64,000 nt of DNA. Origin: Cyclospora cayetanensis. Lineage: Eukaryota > Apicomplexa > Conoidasida > Eucoccidiorida > Eimeriidae. Numbering within the stretch: position 1 is the first letter of the stretch; each line of letters begins with the position of its first letter. The notes beneath the pieces were generated by a model that did no database searches, was not told the origin of the DNA, and saw nothing but the letters and a program-made list of their open reading frames with translations. Made by a program: the position numbers and the translations under genes. Shown here one piece after another: positions 1-20,271 of this stretch. Location of the stretch: assembly GCF_002999335.1 (NCBI RefSeq), contig NW_020312480.1, positions 124,001-188,000 of the forward strand, read 5' to 3'.

Positions 1-1498
1 TGGTTGATACAGCATCACAAATCCCAAAGCAGAAACTAGAATACCGTAGTATAATTGCCTATATCTCAAATCCGTTAGAAGTGTTGTTTAGATATTGGCA
101 GCTGATGTACTGGTGTTCGAGGACACCTACGCCACAGGGTCACCTCGAGACTCCGATGCCCGGCGATATTGCCTAGATATCCCATGTAAAACCCGAAGCT
201 TCGGGGGTCCTCTATTCAAAAAGTGCAACTTAGTTTTACCCCAAGTTTTGTGAGATGCTTGACAAAAAAGAAGATGGATGAATTTAATGCTTTTCTGCCT
301 CGGGTTAACGCGAGAATGCGCGCGCACACACCGCATGAGCGCAGCTGCGAGTAGCATTTGAAGGGGAACCATGAAATACTTCACGGCATTTGGAGGGGCT
401 GATTAATTTGCACGAGCTTAGTCGTGATGATCCGAGAGAATGTGCAAGATCTTCACTCTTTAATTCGCTGGCTTCGGGTTCTATCTGCAATTTGGCTCCG
501 CACTTGGAAGATGTCTCCGCATGAAATCGTGCCTCTGTTTCCAACACCTCCCTGTTTTTTCCCTCCTCTAGTACCAGATATCGATTGAAATTTCTTCTGT
601 TTGCTAGCTGAGATAAGGTTCTTTTTGAGGAAGGCAGACTTGCGAGCTGGGCCTTCCTTCCTGTATGTGGCTGCGGCCCCAACAGCGACCGTGCATGTGC
701 CGTCTGCGTACTTCTGTCTAATGGTACAGAACAACGAAGATCTGAAAAAAACCGTTCGTCGGGCTCATTTCTCTCTCTATCTGGGTTAGAGAGCTGGGCA
801 GCCATAGCAGCAGTTCTATTGTGTCCCTCTGAGAACCGTACAAGGCCTTTAGGCCTGCTCTGGCTGCTGCAGGGGTCTCGTATCTTATAGCCCGTAGAGC
901 TCTCAATGTTTCATAGAAAATTTTATTGTTGTAAAAAAACAGTCACGTGACCCCTCTTCTTCCCTTTTCCCCTACTCGAATCTCTGAGTGTTTTTGCTTA
1001 ATATAGCGGACTGCGAGCCGTAGGCCTCCCCTGGGCATTTTCCGCTCTCCCAATTTCCGCCCCCTCATTCCCAATTACTTATTGAAATTTGATCTTTTTT
1101 AAGTGTCATGAAACCCGCAGCGGTAGGCTTAAGCTAGAAGCGACGCCGAAGGCCCCCGAATCCAATAAAGAGAGAAACGTCCAAGCGGTGTCACCAGCGC
1201 ATACAACACCAAGCACCCGAACTCGCGGCAGACGAAAGCTAGCAGGCTGCAGGCATTTAGAAAGGCACAAGATATCTTGTCTTTCGTTTCTATGCCTCAT
1301 AATTGCCTAGCAACACTGTATGGCGTCTCCTAACAGCAAAATCTGCTTTATACAGGCAGGATAACCGATGCACCTTTCAAGAATATGGTTGCTAGCTAGG
1401 ATCCATGGTGCAGGTATTATGAAAGGGAGTTGCGCGGAGCGTTATATATCACCATATATCAACTATTATTTGCAGCGAAATTCTTCGAGGTCCCGGCA
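1..1498. other. gene-free flank upstream of the SNF1-like kinase
   Basis: No gene is supported here. The longest open frame (305-805, minus, 166 codons) starts with ATG but has no recognisable domain. The last ~100 bases before 1499 contain a possible splice acceptor (TTATTTGCAG ending at 1475), so part of the 5' leader of the downstream kinase may be spliced here. This is probably promoter and untranslated leader sequence. I see no TATA-like or other motif that I would defend. Confidence 0.4.
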
Positions 1499-8406
<6,908 letters not shown>

Positions 8407-11400
8407 CTGCTGCTGCAGCAGTTGTGGGGCCGCGGTCTGAGGGATATATACGCACCCGTGGAGCTGTGTAGGGGCTCTTTTATTGGCATTGGCCAAAATC
8501 TAGTAGCGATTTCGGCTCTAGTGTTTTTTTGGAGCCCACGTGTGTTTGCTTCACGATGGGTGAAAGTCAAGAAAGGGTTTGGTGGACGCATTCCGATTAA
8601 GTAAATGAAAGACTTTCTCAGTTCGGTGCCAGCAGAGTAGTCCAATGGAAGCTGCTTCTAGCTTAAGTAAAGCATGCCACATGAGTAACGCATTTGGCAG
8701 CAAGCCGGGGAAGCCAAAACAAGATTACTAGATGGGCCTTGCCTTTGCGCTCGGCAGCCTGCAGGGGTAGCCGCCTTTCAAGGAGAAAGGATATACCCTT
8801 ACTTCAGCTTAAGTTTTTTGCGTGGCTCTCCTAAAACTGCCCTGCTTAATGCCTAACTTGTGTTACCTCTGCGCTTGAAAGTACTGCTACCGGAAACCTT
8901 CACACGTAAAAATTGACTATTGCTGCTAGAAATAGGATGGCATAGGGTTATGAATAGCCGAAACTACTGTCGGTTTGGGAATCCTACATCGTTCTTTTGA
9001 GCACGTCTAGGAGAAGGACAATAAGAGAGTGTTCTGACGGATTTCTTGAAGATACACAGTGCCAAACGGCGACAGGGGCAGGCCTCACCGTGAAACGAAT
9101 GAGGGGGCGCTTCAAGAGATATTGCAAGGCCCATCTTTATACTGAGGCTGTAAATATATCGTAAAGGGATAAGTGAAGAAGCAAACTCCTGGCTTTTCGT
9201 TTCTGCGTGTCGATATTGTACCAGGTCAAAAGAAGATATCCGAAACCATCAGTAAATCTACTATCTGGCATGTTCTCACCCTAGTTTAGTACTGCTGCAG
9301 CCCCACTACTTCTGTATAGCCTCTTCTGTATAGCCTGTATGTCGTGGAAAGTCAATGGCTGCGCATAGGACATATACAATGCTTTGACTCCTTGGTCAGT
9401 TGTAGTGCTGCTTGTTTCCTTCTTAGCAGGAACAGGTACGAAAGAGGAAACGCAAGTCGCACGCTTTCGTATCTTGCTTGCGAGCACGGGGATGACCTTT
9501 CGAGATGTCTAAATAATCAGCGCTGCTCCTGGAGGGTCAGTGAAGGGGTAGTTCCAGTGCTATATATTTCCGAGAGATACACCCTGTGGCATATTATCGT
9601 ATTCGTCTGGCTGACTGATGTAGCCTCTCATGTTCCCTCCTTAAATCTATGTTCGGAGCCCCGTAAATTAACTAATACTGCTCCTGGTTTTCAGCTGATC
9701 CTTCTCGTTTTACAATTATTGCTCGATGCAACTGTTGCTACACTGCGAATGGCGATCAATGAGCTGAAGCAAAGCTCTTGTAGGCTGGGAACTGCTTCAT
9801 GCCTATACTGAGTGCTGCAGCGTCAAAGTAGTTATGTTAAGATCACAAGAGTTTTTCCCTGTATACGGATAGTGTAGATCTGTAACAGTACACATCTGAC
9901 AGGCCCTTATTTGCCCCCATCACAATAGAGAAGTAATTGCAGTGGCGCCGTTGACTGCATCTTCTGTGTGCCACATTTATAGGCTCACAAGGTGCACCCC
10001 TTGGGCCTCCACGAGGAAAGTTGCTGAGTAGTAATAATACAAGACGACCTCGCCTGTTCCAGCATACTAGATCGATTCATATTTCAAGGAGAAAACCGGC
10101 GGCATCCTTGGTGCCCACACCGGAATATCGGTGTCTCAGCATAGGCTCGTCTGCTATCAGGAGCGTGAGAAGATTGACTCAGCGAGTCATTACAGCGATG
10201 AAGCTGCGTATACTGAGGCACGGCAAAATGCTAATTATCCCAATCTGTTGAGGAAGCAGCGTGAATGACAGGAATTGTTTATTTCTCCGTAACTACTTCC
10301 AGGGCCACCTAAGGAGAACCAGAGAAAAAGACGACTCGCGGGGACGACAGGAGAGACTAACAGTCCTTGCCAGTTTAAAGCGAGCACACATATCCAGCAT
10401 TGAAGGCCCTCCACGAGTGACTGAATTCATACGCTCATTAGCCTCTGGCGAAACTAATGTAGCTCTAGTGTTGTCTGCCGCCACGTAGCGCATTTGCTGT
10501 TCGTGTTCTGTCTTTTGCTCACAAAGCATGCTTCCTGACCACCAGGCGAGACACCCTAGATAGGGCCTCCTTTGAACGACTCGGATCGTGGGGTTTGACT
10601 AATCTTTGACTCATTCTCCATTCAGTTGCTCTACTTTCAGGAGAGCCCCCCAATTTAGAAAACCGATTTCATTCCTACAAAACTATATCATTTGGTTAAA
10701 TCCACCATGTTGGTCTTCACATCAACGCAAATGTACTAGCGCTGCAGAGTAGAAACTGTGGCTCCGATGTCCTATGGAATCCACTGGGAGATGAAGCAGT
10801 GGTAGCGTGAATGCGGGCTTCTGGGGACACGCAACTTGGCGGACTCGTAACTTAGTAATATTCGGCGACTTTCTTTGTGAATTCGTCCAACAAAAGCTGA
10901 AACTCCTATACGTGTTTTCGATCGCTGTAGGCACAGCGTTGTAAGCAAGAGCAATACCACAGCCGCCGCTGCCTCCGATCCTATGCACGCCAGTAGACAG
11001 TTCTTGGACATTGCAGCTGCCTTACACATAATAATTGCAAGGAAAACAGCGGTATTCACCCCTGAACAGCCACGCTGGATTGCACCAGCAGCATTAGGCA
11101 GACTAGTATGTGGAGAGTGTTAAAGGATGCTTCTACTTTTTGTATGGCTACAATGGCTCGACATTCTGCTGTTCGTTTCGACGCCCATTGGGCTAGTGCT
11201 AAGGGTAAGAAATTCTAGTGAGATTCGAAGACCGTGAGCGGCCAATCAATTCGCCAGTCAGTGGGGGCTAGAAGAGCAGAACAGAAATCCTGGACAAAAG
11301 GAAGTATTAAAGCACCCTTCGTCACATTGCATCTGTCTCGCACATAGAGCTTGTCCACTGCTACAGCTTACAGTGAAGTAGAAGCAGTAGATTAAGCAGC

Positions 11401-13537
11401 TGAATTCAGAGAACATGCGCAGCAATAGAAGAAGTTTCAAAATCACGAGACCGCGCCATGAATTTAGTCGCTTTGTGTATTCAACGGTATTACGGGCTGC
11501 CCAACTAGTCCCAAGCACCACCAATTCAAGAAAACATTATTTCTCCGGTAGAAGACGAGCTAGGGATGCCAGAGGTCCAAGGCATTTACTGCCATCAAAT
11601 CACAGAGATGGCTTCTTTTTCGTTGGTCGAGAAAACCGCAAGGCACCAAAAATGCATGTTGAAAGCAGAGCTTTGATGAAGTTCCACGACAAAGAGTTCA
11701 TACTGATAATAAAGCTCATGAGAAGGATGATATATGACTGCTAGGAGAGCTCCGCTCAAAGCAGCAGTGTCTTCCAGTCCCGAAACGCTTTGGCCATTAA
11801 TTTCCGGGAACAAAGTCGGTGCATCTACAAGAAGGGACTACAGAACCCAAGCGACCTAAAGGCCTGGCGAAATAAATCAATGGCCTTATTGTAGAAGTGT
11901 CGCGCAGAAAGAGCTCGAAAAACACTGAAATATCTAGTGACCCCCGGTAAAAAGACCGGTGGTCACGTCTCGCTGGAATTCGGGAGGTGGATCGATGAAT
12001 GGTTACATGCGTTCAGGTATCTACGACAAATTATTAGCATTCGCTTGGTATTCTAAATAATTTGCTTCAGTAGAAGGAGCTACTTCGTCCGATGCTGGCA
12101 GCACTCTCAGCAAGGTCCCTCGGCCAGCTCTCTCTATCCCTTCACACCAAATGGATCCACATGTGTGGCTAACCAAGAAAAAACAGTTATATCCACGTAC
12201 GCATACAATCTATTTACTTGATTGCAAAGAACTATCGTGAAATAAGGCTGCAGTTTGCAGTGAAACGATTTTGGAAATAGGGCAGGCGACGCAGTGAAAC
12301 CCAGAATTCACAAACGGGGGAAACATAAAAATAATCAAGATAACAATAAAGACAACGAGAGTAAACAAGACCACACAGCATAAGCTCCAGGTGTACACTT
12401 TTTTGGCTGCCTACTTCCGAAGATGCAAAGCGGCTGGTCGCCAGGGCCTTAAGCTTTTGGGAAGTACAAGTGGCGTAGGTGGTGCGACCTAAAAGCAATG
12501 TATGGTCAGACTTTCGCAAAATAGTGGCTTTCTGTGAGTACTGACGATACAGGAAGTACAGACACAACAATTGCTGCCTCATGCTTCTTGTGTGTCACTT
12601 CTTCAAAATGGACGGAGCACACTCCTTGAAAAATGCAAAAGGCAGGGAACGAATGCAACTATATTGAGAAGGAAATATCTCCCCAACTATTTTATGCTTG
12701 TTATGGCCATTCGGCATATCCACTGAACTAGTGGGTCCTGTGGAGCCCTTCAGCCAGTTTGCCCGTCACGCACATAAATTTCAGACACCCCGGAAACGGG
12801 ACTGGCCTGGGCCAAAGAGACTTATCCATCTTCAAATTTGAGGCACTTGAGCCTAGCCGCTTTGCAACTTCGCAAGTAAGCAGCCATAAAAATGTGCACA
12901 TGGGCACTATGCTGTGCGGCTTTGTTTTGAGCCCTCGCAGCTCTATCCCCTTTTCCTGCCGTTCATGCGTCGGCCACATATGTCCTTGACCCTCCGCTTT
13001 TGGATACATTAGACACAAGTTCTGTATCCATCCTGTTTGTACTCTAAGAGCACAGTTCAGAAATCTTATACTGTACTGGACAAATCAGAGGAGCAGCTTT
13101 TTGTGTTCGGTAGACCAGCACACAACTTGAATTCGCACGACGCGTATCACCCCCAACAGGACAGTGCAAGCGTTTCCCGCATAAATAGAGCACACAATCC
13201 ACCTATGAAATGCAGCATGGCAAGAGCAGCCAGGCGCCAATTGTTTGCTTCTTAGGCTTGCCTGAAAAGAGGCAGACGCAGACACAAAGCCATAGGTCCT
13301 GCGGTAACACGATGGCGAAACGGTACATCCTGGACTCCAAAGGTAGCCGTATACCAGCATGTCACTGCTGGTCCAATAAAGGCATTCTTGAAAGGTTCCA
13401 AAAACAAAATACTCCTTCCGGCATTTTTGGTATCAGTGGAAGCGGAATCGTCTGCTCCTCAACAACACATTGAAGGTGATAATGCACGAGCGTTGTCACT
13501 GTAGCTCTTAAGGAGTCAGATTGGAGCAGGTCTGACT
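8407..13537. other. 5 kb gene-poor region
   Basis: Only short random open frames occur (largest 9344-9811, plus, 155 codons, starting at an internal ATG, with no domain or plausible splice partners). Base composition is more AT-rich than in the genes. The one structured element is the imperfect inverted repeat at 12358-12936, listed separately. I see no tRNA or rRNA. Confidence 0.5.
12358..12936. repeat. imperfect inverted repeat, arms about 105 bp, spacer about 355 bp
   Basis: The complement of 12358-12470 aligns with 12826-12936 at roughly three quarters identity. It shares the exact core AGCCGCTTTGCA and then CTTCG.AAGTA.GCAGCCA, TGCTGTG and TTGTTT. Read outward, both arms encode related peptides (minus arm SRFASSEVGSQKSVHLELML; plus arm SRFATSQVSSHKNVHMGTML). 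This could be the ends of a decayed mobile element, or an inverted duplication of an old exon. No transposase or target-site duplication was found. Confidence 0.6.
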
Positions 13538-14245
13538 TCATGACCCGGTCACCGCGGATTCCAATATGGACGCCTTAACTCTCCTCTCTGCCTGAGACAC
13601 CCCTGACCTTTGTCTTGCGATAGAGGAATCTCCCTGCTGCTGCTGGCTACCTGAGGGAAGTGGCAACTGTTCCATCAGGTAATCCACCATATCCTCCATG
13701 GAGTACTCTGCATGCGTCTCACCAGCTGTCAATACGATCTCTGCTCCTTGGAATGGAGGCTTAATTGGGCCTACGCCGTAGCCGATGCCTGGCTCCCCAG
13801 ACATCAAAGCCGCGTCGTCTCTGGCGCTAGAATCAGCGGAATATGACAGTGCTTCTTGTCCTCTAGCAAGTTTATATTGCGCGTCAAAGAAGGGCTCTTT
13901 GGATATTGTAGCATAGCTGGCTGTGCTCAGTGTTCTGCCGAAACCGGTGCACCAATTTTCAAGAGGGCACATTGGTGTTTGCACACCACTGAAACAGTCA
14001 GCAGTTTCATTAACTAGGAAAGGGCTTGAAAAGGACATTTTCTTGATAATATCAAGCTCGGTTGAGCTGTATTCGACATTCCCGGGGCCACTGCCTCTGA
14101 TGTTGACCAGCTTTTCCCCAACGTCAGGCGAGGGCAACAAGGTGGCACCTATTCCGGCGGCGGTCACGCTGGTTGTTCTGGATCCACATGTTGCAATACA
14201 GTCATAAGCAAGCAAGTAATCAGTATAGGGAGGGTTCTGCTGCAT
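13538..14245 (-). CDS. hypothetical protein, 235 residues, single visible exon
   Basis: The ATG at 14245 opens an uninterrupted frame to the TGA/TAG at 13538. I do not recognise the family. The C-terminal third looks genuinely coding: an acidic amphipathic stretch (EYSMEDMVDYLMEQLPLPSG), a Gln4 run encoded by CTG on the plus strand (typical of coccidian proteins), then a basic end. The N-terminal half is rich in Ser, Thr and Gly with no signal peptide or membrane segment. Upstream exons on the minus strand cannot be excluded, because ATAACGCAAAG just before the ATG could act as an acceptor. It lies about 2.8 kb downstream of the coiled-coil gene on the same strand and may be an independent gene or a 3' exon. 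The call rests on length and composition only. Confidence 0.45.
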   Translation of the reverse strand: MQQNPPYTDYLLAYDCIATCGSRTTSVTAAGIGATLLPSPDVGEKLVNIRGSGPGNVEYSSTELDIIKKMSFSSPFLVNETADCFSGVQTPMCPLENWCTGFGRTLSTASYATISKEPFFDAQYKLARGQEALSYSADSSARDDAALMSGEPGIGYGVGPIKPPFQGAEIVLTAGETHAEYSMEDMVDYLMEQLPLPSGSQQQQGDSSIARQRSGVSQAERRVKASILESAVTGS

Positions 14246-17091
14246 CTTTGCGTTATGCAGCCCATAATTCTTTTATGTCTTAGGGTTGCAGACTCAGTCC
14301 AACTTTCTTTTTGCTGCAGGAGAGGGTAGTTGAGCACGAAATGCAAATTGCCTTTTTGAAGGGTATTGTCCGATACTGCGCGGTGCCTTCTGGAGCCTTG
14401 ATGCGTTCCCCTGTCCAATGATCGTCTATCGAGAACGCGGAAGCCGGATAAATGGAAAGAAATAAAGAATGCTGTAGGCCGTTGCTGCACCCCGTGAGGC
14501 AAATGCTAGGGGGGCTGCAGAACGGAGTAAGCCCATGAAATTGTCTGGATGGCTTAGAAATCACGGGACGCTAGCATACGCCTGGGGGAGTGCCCGGCAG
14601 CCGACAGAAACCACAACAATCTGCAGTAAAAGATCTCGTTACGTGAGAAAGTATTGCTTATGTTTGGCAGTAAGTGGCTAAACTGCTCACGAAACAGCTG
14701 ATGGCACCTCCAATACGGTGACATAAATAACTCGCTCATCGTTTCATTGGAGCTTAAGACCCAATTCTGTAAAGACACGCAACTACGCAAATGCAAGACC
14801 TGGCTAGAAATCGGAATGAATGAGGGCAACGAGCAGTTATAGTTAAATGGAGCTCCAAAATACTAGGCAATATCTATGTTTTCGTTGCAATGCGAGCCAG
14901 AGAAGGACACAACATACCCTTCTAGCTCTGTTTATCCCCTACCGCCTCGTTGGCCATGGTATGTGACGACAATTTGCCGCAAGGTCGGAAGGGCTTCCAC
15001 GAAGATGATTATTGATTGCGAGAAATGTATAGTGTTAATCACCCATACTAGTGGATTTTCTAGAAGTAGGGGCCTAGTTGTTCATGATTATCATTGTCAA
15101 TTAGATTCTCAATCGATGTTCGAGACGGCCATGCAATGTAGATCGGATATCTTAATCCTTTCAACAGACTACAGCTGGGTCAAAGGAAATTTCTGAGACA
15201 CGTAGGTGAATAAGGTACTTTGGAGTCGATGACATTGCTACAACGCGGTGAGCAAAAGTTCTAAAACGCAAACACTGCTCTTACTCTGCAACGGGCCTAC
15301 GTGTCTTCTAATATTAATCTGTCAAAGCTACCATATTCCCAGTCCTAAAATACAGATACATTGTACAAAAGAGTATCTTTCGTAATTTGTGGCTAGCAAT
15401 TTTGCAGACGCAGTTGAACTTCACTCTGTGAAACCGGGTTGCCTAGACCTGTTGGCGACTGGAGCCACATTTAGGAAGCGCCATGAACACCGCTCGCGTT
15501 AGATACCACAAATACAATTGCCCATGAAGGTGCATAAACCAATATGTTAGTACGTGGAAAAACCTGAACTGATTGAATGACAAGATCTCCTTGTACTACC
15601 TTTCAGATCTTTCTCGTTTTTGAGGCCAAGAGGCTCGGCGCTTTAAATGCAAAATAGCAATGCGTCATAGTTCCTGCACTCAAGCGCATGCATATATAAG
15701 GATGGTGCTGAGCACATTTTCACGGGAGAGCACCCGGCTTCCCGCAAAACTGGATTTCGCACATCAGTCATCTTCGCGATTGATAGACTGGACTTTAAAG
15801 ACTTTTGGGTCATAGGTTTTGTTCATACATTTGTGACCGACGAATTGACCACTTTCATACGGTCTGCAAAAGGCCAGAAATCTAGAACACAAGTTTCTTA
15901 AGACCTAAACGCATGTATGCCTTTTTTCATCATGTGCTAGGGCGGTATGCTTACCAGCCATTCACGCTTTCCTGAGGGCTTCTTGTCTGCCTGTCGCATG
16001 CACTTACCTGTGTCTAACACCCTTCAACATAGTCTAAAATCGATGCTTAATCCGTGACAGGCCTTTGTTCAAAGCACTAACTAAGCGTACACGTACTTAT
16101 TGCCTTCTGTATTTATTTTTGCTGCGGGTTTGCTACATTAGTAAAAGAGCAGTTCCTCCACTTTCTAGTTGGATGAGTAACAGTTGTCTGTGCCTTTCTG
16201 TCATGTTCACCCCTTAAAATTCCTCAGCTTTCCGAATTCGCTTCTAGAAGTTGTCATTCAGCACAATGGTTCTCAAGGAGGATGACAGCCAAGTTCTATA
16301 AATGCTTTTTAATGCAGGCGACAATCCGTATATGAATCAGAAATTCAGATAACAGGAATCTGGCTCTACGAACCTTGATTATGCTTGCTTCAGGCTGTAT
16401 CACCTCGAAATTATGAAAGCACCAAACATTTGAGAGTGGCAAAATCTCTATGGAGTTGTATGTGAAGCCAAGAGTGTGTGGTGTGGCCTCCGCGGTGCCC
16501 ATTCGGATCCTTTCCGATGTTCGCAGCAAATGGGTATGCAAGCATATGCAGGTGGTATACCTTAAATGTTTCAGCTACTCGCAGAAAGGAGAAAATGCAA
16601 CACCTCTAGTATGTGACTTGTTAGTTAGTGCTGAGCTAGAAGGTGGAAAGCTTTCATATTCATGGGAATAGGTACTTATGAAAGATGGGTTCGTGAACCT
16701 TCCGCAGGTGGTTAAAAAAACAGCTGCACAGCTAGTGATTCTGCTAGATATATTGGGCAAATCTACTTGCGCAGATATACCGGCTCTCATGATGCAAGAC
16801 TCACTGCAGTCAGGCTGAAGCAAATACTCTACCAAATAAAAAATGTGTTGACAGATGGGCAGACAAAGCAGAGTATGCATGAAATCAGGCAGGGCCTGGT
16901 TATCACTGTGCCTTTGTGAGGTTTTCGCGAGGCTTCCATTTACTACGACCAATGGACACGATGAACGCACGTCGAGCACGAGATGTCGTAACTCGCCGTA
17001 CATTTGAACTTGCCAGCAAACCCCTTTTTATGCCGCCCCGGGATGCAAGAAGCCACCGTACGCTGGCTTCTTCCCCATGCAGTTCCCTCAG
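14246..17091. other. gene-poor interval between two minus-strand genes
   Basis: No supported gene. Open frames on the minus strand (14554-14829, 16575-17003) are short, Cys/Ser-rich, and lack splice partners or motifs. The stretch 15200-16250 is notably poor in open frames on either strand. The first few hundred bases below 17092 should hold the 3' untranslated region of the coiled-coil gene. Confidence 0.4.
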
Positions 17092-20000
17092 CTAAGACAT
17101 GGCTGCTCCACGAGAAGGGTGTAGGAGCTGTTTTGCAAGATTTTGTATCTTGCCTTGGAGCGCCTGTCTCTCCTGCAGCCGCGTCAGTGACGCTTGTAAC
17201 CGTCCAGCAACATCTTTTCTGAGAGTAAGCTTGTTTGCTCCTCTGGAGCCATGTTTTGGCGTCGCACCGGCTGAGGATGAGTCAACCTTACACAGAGTAG
17301 GGCGCTTGATGTCCAGCTCTGGAACGGAAAACGAAATGTGTTGTGGTCGGGCGCTGCTGGCTCGCCGGCTACTGCGGCGTTGGCACTGATGCCTGTTTAC
17401 CTGGCGCTGCAACACTTCGCTGCTGTTACTAGTGCTCGTACTAACGGAGCCTCGGGAAAGAGAGCGACAGGAATGCCCTCTTCTTCGCTGGCCCCATCTC
17501 CCACGATTGTCACGCCTCCGTTCCTCCATGCTGCTGTTACTGCTGCTGTCTGTCGAGGAATCCGTTTCATAAACGTTGCGTCTGACTGATCTGTTGCTTC
17601 GCTTGTGGTGTCTAACCCCACAAGAGGCTTGGCAAGCCTTTGAGCTGCATGACTCACTCGTGGGGGCTGCCGAACGGTCTCTGCGAATAGAGTCCTGATG
17701 CGCTGGAGCCTGCGTTTGGCAGCGTCCTCCTTCGCCAGGAGGGGTAGGCTTGGCCTCTTCATGAGCGGGCGCCTCTTTGGCAGGCGACTGCAGGGTCGCC
17801 TCTGCTACGGAAACGCGCGGCAGGCTCACCTCCACGTCTAAAATTGCTCGTCGTAGGCCTTGTTCTGCCAAATGATTTCTCTGAGGCTGGGAGCTTGCTG
17901 GCCATCCCGTAGCACCTGCCACACAGCCTCCCCTAGCTGAAAAAGTTTTTGCAGGAGCCGCAGGCGCTACTAGCCCTGAAAACGAAGCTGCCCGCAACGG
18001 GCAACTTCGCGCGGTATGAAGCGCAGTGGCTGAGCGGCGGCAAGCCACTGAATGTCTCATTCGCGCTGAGACGGCACCTGCGGGGGCCAGCTGTGAACTA
18101 CTGTCAGTCCGGTGAGCTGAAGACAGATGCGCATGCAGTAACGCTCGAAGTTGCCTGTTTTCCTGCTGCACCGTCTCCAGCCGTACTTCTAGCTCGACGC
18201 CTGTGTCCCTCCACATACCACACAGAATACAAACACCAGTGCTCAGTGCTGGAAAATTGGCACCTGCGGATACGTGGGAATCAATTACTCAGCGTTTCCC
18301 TCATAGAAATCGAGCCCAGACTAGTAGGCACAAAAAGAGGCTTCCGTAGGCTCGTAGGCAGCAGCTGGATGGGTTCGGATACGAGACTCACAACGGCGTC
18401 GCTCAGCCTCTAAGGCCTCCGTTAGGGTAGTCAGCTTCAGTTGTTGGTCCTGGCACCTCTGCCTCTGCTTCTGTTCTAGGAGGCTCCTCTGCACACACAG
18501 CGCTCAGCATCTGGCTTTGGAGCTAGTAGCAGATCAAGCAATCCGGTGCTACAAAAACCACTTCCGAAGGACAAAAACATCCAGCAGGATGGGTAGCTAC
18601 AAGGAAACATCCATACACACCATACTCCAGGATGCACTGTATTGCACACGGGTCGAGCAGCAGAAATCCGTTGGCAGAACAACAATCGCTTATTGGCTGT
18701 GCTTAAAGCACCTCGTGGCGCAGCGTGCACTGAGCTTCCATGGCCCTTCGAAGGATGGCAGCGGCCTCGTCAGCAGCCGCCTCTGCTCGCTTGCGTTGCT
18801 GTACCGCCACTCTGAGCACATCACACAGCTGCGTTCTTTCTCGGATTTTGATTAACTCGACTCGCTTCATAGAAGCCATAATGCAACATAGCCGTTTATC
18901 ATTATAGCATGCTCCTCCGCATCATCCAGGATACATCTGTCGAACGACGGCTACGCGCTCGCCCTGGTATTCGCCTTAGCATGGCAACTGATCTACGAGA
19001 TTTCATACGGATGTGGAAGCTTTCACAAGCCACAGACCTCTCGAGTTTTTCGGCAGCTTCGTTTAGCAAGTGCTGCGCATGCTGACGCAAGGCAGTAAGC
19101 GCTCTCGATGCTGCAACGGCAGCCTCTGCTTCCTGAAAACGCAAAGCGCAGTAGACACACACACACACACAGGACATGCGCCGACATCATAAGATAAGCT
19201 CCCAAGGAGTAAACCGCGGTCTTGCCATACTACTACCAGATATAAATGAAAACACTATTGCCGATATACAGACGCGGCTGGGCTGGAACGAACTTGCTGT
19301 CCGAGGTGAAGAGCTCGCTCATGGATCATCCGGTTTATCTGGAAATAATTAGGAAAACCAGAAAATACACATATAAACGAAATTGGTGCCTCCATACGGC
19401 AAGAAGCACATAGGAGCGAAAGACATTAGCGGACAGACGGGGAAGAAGGATGTACGACGTGCGTGGGGGCAACGAGGAGGAGGGAAGAAAAAGACAGGTA
19501 GTTCGCAGCAAATACATGCGGCATCAGTTGTATGCATACTTCCTGCAATTCTTGTACCACGAATTTGTGGGCCGCGGAGTCTCCCATACCGCTGCTCTTA
19601 AGATGCCCCTCTACAGCTTTCAAGCTGTTTCCGAGTTCTTCTGGCTTATTATCAGCACCGCAAGGAGCAAATGGCGAGGATGCCAGGAAGGAAGGCTGGT
19701 GGGCTGGTGCTGCAGTGTTATTCAGGTTCCCCAACAGAGGCGGCTGCACCCTCTCTGTAGGGCAAGGCTCGCGAGAGGCCTTGGTCCTAAGGATTACACG
19801 CTGGGTAGAGGCAGCCAAGGTAGCATTCCCAGGAAGACTCGATGGCATTCCACCAACCAAGGAGCCTAGGGATGGCAAATGGCGCATGAAAAGCGGCTTT
19901 GAGGTGAGGTGAGACGGCGTTCGCTGCTCGGACGCTGCAAGAAAGGGGGTAAGTGCGGTGTGACCAGGCAAGGTGTTTTTTCTAGGAGGGGTCACATCCA

Positions 20001-20271
20001 CAGGAGCAAACAGAGTAACAAGTCGTCGAGAATGGGCAAGGAGATTCTCAGGGGGTCGCTGTGGAAGCGCTCCACTCTTAGTTGCCGCATCATCAGTCAA
20101 TGAACTCTGATAGGCCGCAGGGACAGGGGTAGGGGGCCCTTGTTCGGGAAATAGGCGAGCATTAGCAGGTACCACGTTGCGCCACTCTGAGGGGCCAGCA
20201 TTCGAAATTAAGGAGTGCTGGCTGCTTTGTAGGTCAAATAAAAGCGCATCGCGGTCGTCCTCTGCATCCAT
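17092..20271 (-). CDS. coiled-coil and Ser/Arg-rich protein, at least 5 exons
   Basis: The start ATG is at 20271 (MDAEDDRDALLFDLQ). Exons in order are 20271-19540, 19132-19038, about 18864-18712, 18488-18392 and 18263-17092, giving roughly 750 residues. Phases agree at junctions 1/2 (phase 0), 3/4 (phase 0) and 4/5 (phase 1). The 2/3 junction is ambiguous between two donors (19037 or a few bases on). The N-terminal 230 residues are Pro/Ser-rich and disordered. From VVQELQE through EAEAAVAASRALTALRQ, IRERTQLCDVLRVAVQQRKR, LLEQKQRQRC and VRLETVQQENRQLRALL there is near-continuous heptad-like helix, i.e. a coiled coil of about 170 residues. The C-terminus is Ser/Arg-rich with a SSTDSSSNSS cluster and ends in another helix (RLQASLTRLQERQALQGKIQ). 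The family is not recognised. A structural (cytoskeletal or centrosomal) role is only an inference. Confidence 0.65.
19154..19171. repeat. short CA dinucleotide run
   Basis: A CACACA run of about eight units lies in the intron just upstream (on the minus strand) of exon 2 of the coiled-coil gene. On the coding strand it reads as a TG run that feeds into the acceptor CGTTTTCAG. Confidence 0.7.

Noticed and set aside
305..805. 166-codon minus-strand open frame beginning with ATG
   Set aside because: No motif, no splice partners, and a composition like random frames in the same region.
8630..8705. tRNA-like A-box (TAGTCCAATGG at about 8638)
   Set aside because: No B-box (GGTTCGA-type) follows at the right distance and no cloverleaf can be drawn.
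9344..9811. 155-codon plus-strand frame
   Set aside because: No domain, no plausible acceptor or donor, and it sits in an otherwise gene-free region.
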